In this document: positions 34,920 through 42,807 of the stretch, one piece after another
Layout: each line of letters begins with the position of its first letter
How positions within the stretch are numbered: position 1 is the first letter of the stretch
Notes under the pieces: model-generated
The model's input: the letters and a program-made list of their open reading frames with translations, nothing else
Databases searched by the model: none
What the model was told of the DNA's origin: nothing
DNA from: Zobellia amurskyensis
GTDB taxonomy: Bacteria > Bacteroidota > Bacteroidia > Flavobacteriales > Flavobacteriaceae
Reading direction: 5' to 3'
Length of the DNA: 64,000 bases
Assembly (NCBI RefSeq): GCF_009725985.1
Contig: NZ_RCNR01000010.1
Coordinates: 1-64,000 of the forward strand
Position numbers and translations under genes: made by a program

Positions 34920-36346
34920 GATTCCCCAACAAACTTTTCTTAGTCCTTTTTTGGACCTGCTTTGCTATGTTCGGACAGAACAAGCAAGTGCTTTATGATT
35001 TTGTGGAGATTCCTCAATCGGCAATGATTAATCCAGGTGTTGATACTGATTTTCAGTGGTATGCCGGAGTTCCATTATTGTCTGGAATTTCGCTTCAAGC
35101 AGGTTCAAGCGGTCTTTCTGTAAATGATATTTTTGCCGATGACGGACGAAGAATAAATGACAAAATAAGGGAGCGTGCCATTTTTGGAATGAACGCACGC
35201 GATGAGCTGAGCGGTACATTTCAAATTGAACTTTTAAACTTTGGTTTCCGAGGTAAAAATCCTGATAATTTTTATACAGCGGGAATGTATATTGAGGGAG
35301 ATGCCATAGGGTATTGGTTTCAAGATTATGCTATATTGGCTTTTGAGGGAAATGCGGATAGACTCAACCAACCTTTTGATTTAAGCCACTTAAAGACCAG
35401 AGGTGAAATGATGAATGTATTTCATATCGGCCTGAACAAAAAAGTAGATAATCAGCTTACGATTGGGGTTAGAGGTAAGCTATACTCCAGTATTTTCGAT
35501 TTTAATTCTACTAAGAACAAAGGTACTTTCATTACCAAAGAAGGTGTAAATAATATCTACAGTAGTACTATAGAAGCAGATATGCAATTACGGACTTCGG
35601 GCCTTAACGGTTTAAAAGATGCTATAGATGATGGAACGGTTGGAAGCACAATTACAAAACGTGCTTTTTTTGGGGGAAACCTTGGGGTAGGAGTAGATCT
35701 AGGTTTTACATATCAACTTAACGACCAGACCGTTCTTACCGGAAGCCTTTTGGACCTAGGTTTTATTTATCATTCAAAGGACATCAAAAATTATACTTTA
35801 AACGGAAAAGCCACTATAGAGGGAATAGAAATTATTTTGCCGGATGCAGCCGCAGACCCCAATGCCGATTTTTGGCAGGACCTTGTAGATGATGTTGAAG
35901 GCTTTGTCCCCTTTGAAGAAAATGCCGATAGCTACATAGCTTTTAGGCCTACAAAATTATATGGTTCCTTACGTTACAATTTTGGCGAGCATGTAGATAA
36001 CAGGGCAAACTGTGCTTGTGGCGTTAATGCTTCCAGCAATCGTGCTCGGGCTAAATACGTAAACAGTGTTGGTGGGCAATTGTACGTTATAAATAGGCCA
36101 AGAGGCCCCCAAATGGCCTTGACCGGGTTTTACCAAAGGCGATTTGGCAACTTTATGAGTATTAAAACAACGTATACCATAGATAAGTTCTCATATTCAA
36201 ATGTAGGTCTGGGACTTTCTCTACAAGCAGGACCAGTAAATATTTATGCTATGGCCGATAATTTGTTATCGTACGGCAATTTAGCAGATAGTAATTATGC
36301 TTCTTTTCAGTTAGGATTAAATATCATATCTTGGGGCAAGAAATGA
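34916..36346 (+). CDS. DUF5723 family outer membrane protein
   Basis: A 476-residue exported protein (signal peptide ending AMFGQ, about residue 20). VDTDFQWYAGVPLLSGISLQAGSSGLSVNDIF and RTRGEMMNVFHIGLNKKV-like segments match the DUF5723 family, which resembles PorV/PorP-like beta barrels of Bacteroidota. Alternating hydrophobic strands run to the end (NYASFQLGLNIISWGKK). The function is unknown. It is coupled to the preceding lipoprotein gene by a four-base overlap and followed by another exported protein after 84 bases. Confidence 0.82.
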   Translation: MRFPNKLFLVLFWTCFAMFGQNKQVLYDFVEIPQSAMINPGVDTDFQWYAGVPLLSGISLQAGSSGLSVNDIFADDGRRINDKIRERAIFGMNARDELSGTFQIELLNFGFRGKNPDNFYTAGMYIEGDAIGYWFQDYAILAFEGNADRLNQPFDLSHLKTRGEMMNVFHIGLNKKVDNQLTIGVRGKLYSSIFDFNSTKNKGTFITKEGVNNIYSSTIEADMQLRTSGLNGLKDAIDDGTVGSTITKRAFFGGNLGVGVDLGFTYQLNDQTVLTGSLLDLGFIYHSKDIKNYTLNGKATIEGIEIILPDAAADPNADFWQDLVDDVEGFVPFEENADSYIAFRPTKLYGSLRYNFGEHVDNRANCACGVNASSNRARAKYVNSVGGQLYVINRPRGPQMALTGFYQRRFGNFMSIKTTYTIDKFSYSNVGLGLSLQAGPVNIYAMADNLLSYGNLADSNYASFQLGLNIISWGKK

Positions 36347-36430
36347 TATAGTATTGCCAATTAATGAGCAACTTCAAGGTTTGGCACGCTTTTTTCATCT
36401 TCCTATTTACAAATATTAAATCTAAAGATT

Positions 36431-37315
36431 GTGAAGCATATATTCCTAACCTGTTTTTTCATGGTAAGCCTAGTTGGTATGGCTCAAGAACAACTTAATG
36501 ATTACAAGTACATTATTGTCCCTAAAAAGTTTGATGGGTTCAAAAAAGTAAATCAATATCAGACAAGCACTTTGGTAAAGTATCTATTTACAGAAGAAGG
36601 GTTCCAAACGGTTTATGAAGATGAACTGCCCAATGAACTGAACAACAATAGGTGCCTTGGGCTAACCGCAAACCTTATTGATGATTCGTCTATGTTTACA
36701 ACCAAGGCCGGTGTGGTTTTGGAAAATTGCAACGGACAAGAAGTCTTTGCAACTCCTATAGGTAAGAGCAAGGAAAAGGATTATAAGTTAGCCTATGGGG
36801 AATCATTGAGAAACGCCTTTAAGTCATTTAATACTATCAGTTACAGCTATAATGGTAAGGCCGATAAAACTGAGCCAGTGACCGTAAGTATGAAAAACGA
36901 TGTAAAGCGAATAGAGGAAAAGCCCCAATCGTATGAGCCAAAAAATAAACAACCCATGGTTCAGCAAGAGGCTACAAGAGAAAATCAAAGTTACAAAGAT
37001 AACAGACCTAAGCCTTCTAACTTAAAAAGTTCCGTTCAGGCAACAGCTGCGGTTCCAACTGTATCTAGTGTTGTAATCAATGCAAAAAAATCTGCTTTGG
37101 GTACGTTATATGCCCAAGAAATTCCAAACGGATTTCAATTGGTAGATAGTACTCCAAAAATTCAACTCAAAATATTCAAAACCTCATTGCCAAATTATTT
37201 TTTAGCCGAAAGTGAAGCTAAAAATGGAGTCGTTTTTAAGCAAGGCGAAAAATGGTTTTTTGAGCAATACGTAGACGGAGAACTTAAGACGGAAGAATTG
37301 ACAGTTAAGTTTTAA
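36431..37315 (+). CDS. Exported protein of unknown function
   Basis: A 294-residue protein with a signal peptide (LVGMAQ, about residue 18). Residues 24-140 form a compact domain (YKYIIVPKKFDGFKKVNQYQTSTLVKYLFTEEGF...); 150-215 are polar, Pro/Gln/Lys-rich and probably disordered; 216-294 form a short beta domain. No family name is recognised, although the first domain recurs in flavobacterial envelope proteins. The start codon is GTG. It follows the DUF5723 gene on the same strand and is convergent, with a four-base overlap, with rarA. Confidence 0.75.
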   Translation: MKHIFLTCFFMVSLVGMAQEQLNDYKYIIVPKKFDGFKKVNQYQTSTLVKYLFTEEGFQTVYEDELPNELNNNRCLGLTANLIDDSSMFTTKAGVVLENCNGQEVFATPIGKSKEKDYKLAYGESLRNAFKSFNTISYSYNGKADKTEPVTVSMKNDVKRIEEKPQSYEPKNKQPMVQQEATRENQSYKDNRPKPSNLKSSVQATAAVPTVSSVVINAKKSALGTLYAQEIPNGFQLVDSTPKIQLKIFKTSLPNYFLAESEAKNGVVFKQGEKWFFEQYVDGELKTEELTVKF

Positions 37316-38589
37316 TGGTCATATTTACCTTTCCATCTATTCTTTAAAAATTCTTTGATAGCATTTTCGCGGGAGTTGTTTCCGGGCTGATAGAACGGTG
37401 TTCCCGATATTTCTTCAGGAAGGAATTCTGCATTTACGAAGTTGTTTTCGTAATCATGGGCGTATTGGTATTCTGCCCCGTACCCTAAATCCTTCATTAA
37501 TTTGGTAGGCGCGTTTCGCAAGGGCAGCGGAACGGATAGATCTCCGGTTTCCCTAACTTTTTGCTGCGCTTTTTTAATAGCCATATAACTGGCATTACTT
37601 TTTGGAGAAGTGGCCAAGTACACCGCACACTGACTTAAAATAATACTAGCTTCCGGATATCCTATTGTGGTAACCGCTTGGAAAGCATTGTTCGCTATAA
37701 CTAAAGCAGTTGGGTTGGCAAGACCAATATCCTCAGAAGCAGAAATGAGAAGCCGTCTCGCAATAAATTTTATGTCTTCCCCACCTTCAATCATTCTAGC
37801 CAACCAATAAACGGCACCATTTGGGTCGCTTCCGCGGATAGACTTTATAAAAGCAGAAACAATATCATAATGCTGTTCCCCTGTTTTATCATAAAGTACT
37901 GTGTTTTTTTGAACCTTGCTCATAACAAGCTTATCCGTAATTTCTACAGTATCTCCAGGTTCGGAGTTTACAACCAGCTCAAAAATATTCAGTAATTTTC
38001 TCCCATCACCACCGGAGAGTCGCATAAGCGCTTCGGTCTCTTTTAAATCTATTTTTTTTGATTTCAGGTATTTATCCTCTTTAATAGCTCTTTTAAGAAG
38101 GTTCTCTAAATCATCCTTTCCAAAAGCATTCAGGATATAAACTTGACAACGAGATAGGAGGGCAGGAATTACTTCAAAACTAGGGTTTTCAGTAGTGGCG
38201 CCAATCAATGTAACCCATCCTTTTTCTACAGCTGCTAAAAGCGAATCTTGTTGTGATTTGCTAAAACGATGTATTTCATCAATAAATAAAATCGGATTTT
38301 TTGCAGTGAATAGCCCTCCACTTTTCTTTGCCTTTTCTATTACCTCACGAATATCTTTAACACCGCTGTTAATAGCACTTAATACATAGAACGGACGCTC
38401 ACTCTCGGTTGCGATTATATTGGCCAAAGTGGTTTTGCCCGTTCCAGGAGGGCCCCACAGAATAAGAGAAGGAATAATGCCCCTTTTAATCTGGTTGGTT
38501 AAAGAGCCTTGTTTACCTACCAAATGGTTCTGGCTAATGTAATCGTCTAATGTTTTAGGGCGAATGCGTTCCGCTAAAGGTTCGTTCAT
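37312..38589 (-). CDS. rarA: Replication-associated recombination protein A (AAA+ ATPase)
   Basis: RarA/MgsA acts at stalled replication forks with SSB. The 425-residue protein has Walker A GPPGTGKTTLA near residue 45, Walker B ILFIDEIHRFSKSQQD near 100, sensor 1 LIGATTENPSF, and the C-terminal tetramerisation region (ASEDIGLANPTALVIANNAFQA). The open frame extends to 38640, but MNEPLAERIRPKTLDDYISQ at 38589 is the family start, and a TACTTTTG box lies just four bases upstream of that ATG. A leaderless transcript is therefore possible. Confidence 0.95.
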   Translation of the reverse strand: MNEPLAERIRPKTLDDYISQNHLVGKQGSLTNQIKRGIIPSLILWGPPGTGKTTLANIIATESERPFYVLSAINSGVKDIREVIEKAKKSGGLFTAKNPILFIDEIHRFSKSQQDSLLAAVEKGWVTLIGATTENPSFEVIPALLSRCQVYILNAFGKDDLENLLKRAIKEDKYLKSKKIDLKETEALMRLSGGDGRKLLNIFELVVNSEPGDTVEITDKLVMSKVQKNTVLYDKTGEQHYDIVSAFIKSIRGSDPNGAVYWLARMIEGGEDIKFIARRLLISASEDIGLANPTALVIANNAFQAVTTIGYPEASIILSQCAVYLATSPKSNASYMAIKKAQQKVRETGDLSVPLPLRNAPTKLMKDLGYGAEYQYAHDYENNFVNAEFLPEEISGTPFYQPGNNSRENAIKEFLKNRWKGKYDH

Positions 38590-38593
38590 GGTG

Positions 38594-38601
38594 CAAAAGT
38601 A
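38594..38601 (-). promoter_or_regulatory. TACTTTTG, candidate -7 box four bases before the rarA ATG
   Basis: An exact TAnnTTTG match in the minus direction, separated from the ATG by CACC. No TTG at the -33 distance. The position implies transcription starting at or next to the start codon. Confidence 0.45.
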
Positions 38602-38734
38602 TAATAAAGTTGTTAGAAGATGGTTTCTATAAAGAGGCAAACTAGCTTTTTCGAAAGTTGAATGAATGTCACTACTAAATGACTATTTAGCAGTTCGGGT
38701 GCGGTTGGCCAACTTATTGCTAATTTTAAAGTGT

Positions 38735-39478
38735 ATGTCCGATAACGCCTATTTTAAATTTACCAATAGTGTTATAATTGCCCCATTGTTGGCGGTGATT
38801 ACTATATGGACGGTGTTTTGGGTTGAATTGCGCTTCAAAATTAACCTAAATGACTATGGCATATACCCACAGCGAGTTTCGGGCTTAAAAGGCATTATTT
38901 TTAGCCCTTTTATTCATAGTTCGCTAGAACATCTCTATAATAACACTATTCCGTTAGCTATTTTGACTGCTTCGTTGTTTTATTTTTACAGGGGTATTGC
39001 GCTACGAGTACTTTTAATTGGTATTTTAATTTCCGGATTGTTTACTTGGGCCGTAGGTAGACCGTCATATCATATTGGAGCCAGCGGGGTTATATATCTT
39101 TTGGCAAGTTTCATTTTTTTTAAAGGGATATTTACCAAACATTACCGATTAGTAGCCTTGTCCCTTATTGTAGTCTTTATTTACGGTAGTATGTTATGGT
39201 ACATTTTTCCGGTTGAAGATGGGATTTCTTGGGAAGGGCATTTGGGAGGTTTCTTGGCAGGTCTTTTGCTAGCATTTATATTGAAAACGGAAGTGCCACC
39301 CATAAAGAAATACGCATGGGAAGAAGATGATTATGATGAAGAAGCAGATGCGTTTCTAAGACAGTTTGATGAAAATGGAAATTTTATAGAATTACCGCCT
39401 GAGGAAGTCATTCCTGAAGAATCAGTTCAAATTACGTACCACTATAAAGAGAATAAAGAAAATAATCCTTCAGAGTAG
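38735..39478 (+). CDS. Rhomboid family intramembrane serine protease
   Basis: A 247-residue polytopic membrane protein with six hydrophobic segments. HIGASGVIYLL near residue 110 provides the catalytic serine (GxSx) and WEGHLGGFLAGLLLA near 170 the catalytic histidine. HSSLEHLYNNTIPL near 68 is the usual loop after the first membrane segment. The C-terminal tail (DDYDEEADAFLRQFDENGNF...) is acidic and cytoplasmic. The open frame extends to 38666, but MSDNAYFKFTNSVIIAP fits the family better. A decayed copy of its 3' end lies at 46150-46396. Confidence 0.9.
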   Translation: MSDNAYFKFTNSVIIAPLLAVITIWTVFWVELRFKINLNDYGIYPQRVSGLKGIIFSPFIHSSLEHLYNNTIPLAILTASLFYFYRGIALRVLLIGILISGLFTWAVGRPSYHIGASGVIYLLASFIFFKGIFTKHYRLVALSLIVVFIYGSMLWYIFPVEDGISWEGHLGGFLAGLLLAFILKTEVPPIKKYAWEEDDYDEEADAFLRQFDENGNFIELPPEEVIPEESVQITYHYKENKENNPSE

Positions 39479-39514
39479 TGGAGGAGTACACTTTAAAATC
39501 TGGTCTAATCTTTA

Positions 39515-40261
39515 TTAAGATTTAGCTGAAGTTCTTTGTCTTACGGCTTCATATAAGAATACGGCACAAGCAACAGAAACATTCAAAGACTCAATTTCAC
39601 CCAATAAAGGCAACTTAGCAAGATGGTCCGCAGCCTTTAAGGTAGAAGGAGAGATACCTCTATCTTCAGAGCCCATAATGATAGCCGATGGTCCAGTAAA
39701 ATTCACGTCATAAACAGAGGTTTCCGTTTTCTCGGTAGCTCCAACTACGCTAATTCCACTTGCCTGTAAATAATAAACGGCATCTTTGATATGGTCAACT
39801 TTGGCGATAGGCACTTTAAAAGCCGCGCCAGCTGAAGTTTTAATAGTATCTGCAGTTACAGGAGCAGCTCCTTTTTTCTGGATAATGATGCCGTCTACTC
39901 CGGTACATTCTGCGGTTCTGATGATGGCTCCAAAATTACGTACATCGGAAAGTTGATCGAGTAACAGAAATAAAGGGGCTTTCTTGTCTGCTACGACGGA
40001 TTCAACAAGTTCTTCTAGCTCATAAAAGGTAATAGGGGAAATGTTGGCAACAACACCTTGGTGGTTGTTTTGTGTTAACCGATTTAATTTTTCAATAGGT
40101 ACATAAGAAGTGTTAATCCCATTTTTACGGATTATTCCTTCTAGTTCACGAGATAAGTCGCCTTTAAGGCCTTTTTGGACAAACACCTTGTCTATGGGTT
40201 CATTAGCGTTTATAGCTTCAATGACCGCGCGTATACCGTAAATCTGAGTTGTTTTGTCCAT
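39515..40261 (-). CDS. rlmB: 23S rRNA (guanosine-2'-O-)-methyltransferase
   Basis: A 248-residue SPOUT methyltransferase that 2'-O-methylates G2251 in the peptidyl transferase P loop. An N-terminal substrate-binding domain (YGIRAVIEAINANEPIDKVFVQKG) precedes the knotted domain: DQLSDVRNFGAIIRTAECTG (motif 1), MGSEDRGIS (motif 2) and ESLNVSVACAVFLYEAVRQR (motif 3). All motifs are intact, in contrast to the pseudogene copy at 46467-47158. TACCTTTG lies four bases before the ATG and abuts the terminator of the SusCD operon. Confidence 0.96.
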   Translation of the reverse strand: MDKTTQIYGIRAVIEAINANEPIDKVFVQKGLKGDLSRELEGIIRKNGINTSYVPIEKLNRLTQNNHQGVVANISPITFYELEELVESVVADKKAPLFLLLDQLSDVRNFGAIIRTAECTGVDGIIIQKKGAAPVTADTIKTSAGAAFKVPIAKVDHIKDAVYYLQASGISVVGATEKTETSVYDVNFTGPSAIIMGSEDRGISPSTLKAADHLAKLPLLGEIESLNVSVACAVFLYEAVRQRTSAKS

Positions 40262-40265
40262 GGCG

Positions 40266-40273
40266 CAAAGGTA
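40266..40273 (-). promoter_or_regulatory. TACCTTTG, candidate -7 box four bases before the rlmB ATG
   Basis: An exact TAnnTTTG match in the minus direction with CGCC between box and ATG. A TTG inside the adjacent terminator palindrome lies 16 bases upstream, slightly short for a -33 element. A leaderless mRNA is possible. Confidence 0.45.
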
Positions 40274-40276
40274 AAT

Positions 40277-40308
40277 AAAAAAACCACCTCAATTGAGGTG
40301 GTTTTTTT
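40277..40308 (-). terminator. 32-bp perfect palindrome, terminator of SusCD locus A
   Basis: AAAAAAACCACCTCAA joined to its complement; both strands end in T-runs, so it could stop transcription in either direction. It lies 41 bases after the last gene of the SusCD operon. Its central 24 bases recur unchanged at 47183-47206. Confidence 0.9.
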
Positions 40309-40348
40309 TATTTACTCTGTACAATTTCAAGATTGTTTTGTTCTAATT

Positions 40349-41239
40349 TTAATTTTGTCGAATTAATGTTTCAGTAAATTCTCTTGTAGCACCAGCACCT
40401 CTAAAATATCCTGTAGTAATTTTTACTACATGCTTACCATCAGGCTTGAGCTCTTGATTAGTTGTGGTTTCGTCACAAACAACCGATTCAAATTTACCGC
40501 CAGCACATGTCATTATCGGAGATCCATTTAGTAAAGTTGGTTCTCCTTCTAAATCCTTGTCTAATACGGTAATTACATTTGTAGCAGGGTCTACGGTAAA
40601 ATAAAAGTCATTGTCTTCCGGCCAAAATCCAATACCAACATGTCTGTACAAGTCAGGAGAAACAGCTTCAATAGAAACAGTTCCGGAATAATTTCCAGCC
40701 AAAGAACCAGAGTTCCAGTATTGTCCTTCCTCTACATCATAAGTACCTGCCAGCGTATTTTCATCAAGTGTTTTGAGTGTTAAATTCATAGAATTAACAT
40801 CTGAAACGGCTTCTGATGAACTAGTTATTTCGAGTATGATGTCCTTAAAGTCAAAAGGAACTAAATCTGTGGTAAGAATACGCACAGACGCATTTGCTGT
40901 GTTTTCTCCTGCTGGGATAGTCAAAGAAGTTGAAGTCAATTCAAAATCAACACCTTCCTGCGCTTCAGAATCGGGACTTGTAGCTATGGTTACTTCTACA
41001 TCTCTGTCTAAAACAACATTCCTTCCTCCAAAATATGTTATTGGTATTTCATAATCTATAGATGTGATAGCTGGGTTTTTAATAATGTTAAGCTCATCTG
41101 TTGTATTTTGAAATTGAGCTAATATAGGTCCTTTGCCAAAGTCTATTTCGTCTTGGTCGACAATTGTATCACAAGAGGTAAATACTATTGCGACTAGCAA
41201 TGTTGCGAAAATATTATATTTAGAAAATATCTTTTTCAT
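40349..41239 (-). CDS. SusCD-associated surface lipoprotein of unknown family
   Basis: A 296-residue lipoprotein (Cys23 in VFTSC) when started at MKKIFSKYN; an upstream ATG at 41260 overlaps susD. Residues about 35-160 look like an immunoglobulin/Calx-beta-type domain (GVDFELTSTSLTIPAGENTANASVRILTTDLVPFDF). The C-terminal part (about 165-296) resembles small DUF-type domains found behind SusD proteins. It is the third gene of SusCD operon A and so probably part of the surface substrate-binding complex. Unit B has no counterpart. Confidence 0.8.
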   Translation of the reverse strand: MKKIFSKYNIFATLLVAIVFTSCDTIVDQDEIDFGKGPILAQFQNTTDELNIIKNPAITSIDYEIPITYFGGRNVVLDRDVEVTIATSPDSEAQEGVDFELTSTSLTIPAGENTANASVRILTTDLVPFDFKDIILEITSSSEAVSDVNSMNLTLKTLDENTLAGTYDVEEGQYWNSGSLAGNYSGTVSIEAVSPDLYRHVGIGFWPEDNDFYFTVDPATNVITVLDKDLEGEPTLLNGSPIMTCAGGKFESVVCDETTTNQELKPDGKHVVKITTGYFRGAGATREFTETLIRQN

Positions 41240-41250
41240 CGTTTTATTTT

Positions 41251-42795
41251 TTATTTCCAAAATGGATTGTTTGTAAATGCATCGCTTTTAGTTTGCTTTG
41301 GAACATTTAAAGCGTTTCTTCCAACCTCTGAATCAGGATATAGTAGACGTACAGGTCTTACGCCATCAGATTCAGCAGGAATAGGTAGGCCAACAGGAAA
41401 TCCTGTTCTTGTTAATTCAACCCAAGACTCAATTGAAGATGTTCCATTTAGGGCTATCCATTTTTGAGTGATAATAGCTTCAATCTTATTAGTGGATGAA
41501 TCCCATGCAACATTTTTTATAGGTTGAGAATGATAGGCTTGGGCTCTTTCGAGAGTAGTGGCTGCTTCAATTGGTGGTGTTGCAGTGGCATCGGCTTCTA
41601 TGGCTGGTACATGAAGGTATTCAAAGGACTCTTCTATAGCAGCTTCATATAATGCCTTTGCGGCGGCGTCTCCACCCGGTAAATAACCTCTAACAGTAGC
41701 CTCCGCCTGTAGCAATAAACTTTCGCTGTAAAGCATTAATGGTTGGTCTTGCTCAGAACTTACTAATAATCCGGGTCCTACATGAGACAAGTCATTAGAT
41801 GTAAATCCAGAACCAGGGAGGATTGTAGTTTGCTCAGCTCCTTTGTAACCACCATTAACTGCTTCAGAATATAGTTGATTTAATCTATCGTCCCCATTTG
41901 TGGTTAAATATTCGAGGATGTAATCTGTCGCAACGGTAAAATCATTTCTGTCAAGAGTTGTGTCGTTAGGTCCTCTACCTATATAACCAAAGAAAGGGCT
42001 TTGTTTGCCTTCATTATCAGAGTAGCCGGGATTAGCACTAACATTACTGGTGATATAGCCAGCTCCATTTGCTGCTATTAAGGCTAATTGCTCTTGAATG
42101 TAAGCATCTTGACCTGTTCCGCTTAATCTTACCAATAGACGTAATTTAATTGTGTTTGCAAATTCAGCCCAGTGTGTCATATCTCCTCCATAGATTATAT
42201 CCTGGGTTCCTGGGTTTTCAGCATCTGCACTAACATTTAGGGCTAACACGGCAGCAGTGGTTAGATTATCAATTAAGGCAGTGTAAATGGCCTCCTCATT
42301 GTCATAAGCAGGAGTTGGGTTTTCTGCTCGAAGATTTGCTTCTGAAAAAGGAATATCGCCGTATAAGTCTACTAAATATTGGTATTGAAAACTTTTAAGA
42401 ATAGTGGCTATTGCTTTATAAGCTGAATAGTCTATTTCGGATTCATCTCCTCCGAAGTTTTCTACAAAGGTTAAATCTTTGAAAATCAATAAATAAGATT
42501 CTTCAAAAATGTTACTAAAAAAAGTGTTTGCTATATTATACTGAATTAACTCTTGATTGGCAGACCAATTTGACGGAGTTGACCAATTATAGGTCATGAA
42601 CTGCCCTAAGTAAGTCATTTCTTCCGCGTTTATATCTACTAATGCTTGTTGAGCAACTGGCAGAGTTAAATCTGGAGTAGATATAGATGGGTCATTTGGG
42701 TTTTCATTCACGTCCAAAAAATCATCACAACCTATAAAAACCAGCATACTAACTACTATGCTTAGATATTTTATATATTTTGTTTTATTTTTCAT
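41251..42795 (-). CDS. SusD/RagB-family nutrient-binding outer membrane lipoprotein (SusD-like type 2), locus A
   Basis: A 514-residue surface lipoprotein (lipobox VFIGC, Cys23). FLDVNENPNDPSISTPDLTLP after the signal and helical TPR-like regions (YLVDLYGDIPFSEA near 130; THWAEFANTIKLRLLVRLSG near 215) match the SusD-like type 2 family, which lids a SusC transporter and binds glycan or peptide ligands. It lies 12 bases after susC and 11 before the third gene. The ligand is unknown; no glycoside hydrolase or lyase is in this window. Confidence 0.92.
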   Translation of the reverse strand: MKNKTKYIKYLSIVVSMLVFIGCDDFLDVNENPNDPSISTPDLTLPVAQQALVDINAEEMTYLGQFMTYNWSTPSNWSANQELIQYNIANTFFSNIFEESYLLIFKDLTFVENFGGDESEIDYSAYKAIATILKSFQYQYLVDLYGDIPFSEANLRAENPTPAYDNEEAIYTALIDNLTTAAVLALNVSADAENPGTQDIIYGGDMTHWAEFANTIKLRLLVRLSGTGQDAYIQEQLALIAANGAGYITSNVSANPGYSDNEGKQSPFFGYIGRGPNDTTLDRNDFTVATDYILEYLTTNGDDRLNQLYSEAVNGGYKGAEQTTILPGSGFTSNDLSHVGPGLLVSSEQDQPLMLYSESLLLQAEATVRGYLPGGDAAAKALYEAAIEESFEYLHVPAIEADATATPPIEAATTLERAQAYHSQPIKNVAWDSSTNKIEAIITQKWIALNGTSSIESWVELTRTGFPVGLPIPAESDGVRPVRLLYPDSEVGRNALNVPKQTKSDAFTNNPFWK

Positions 42796-42807
42796 TTTAT
42801 CTTTTAT

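Noticed and set aside
35028-35219. Minus-strand open frame inside the DUF5723 gene
   Set aside because: Shadow of the real plus-strand gene, with no start context or homologous features.
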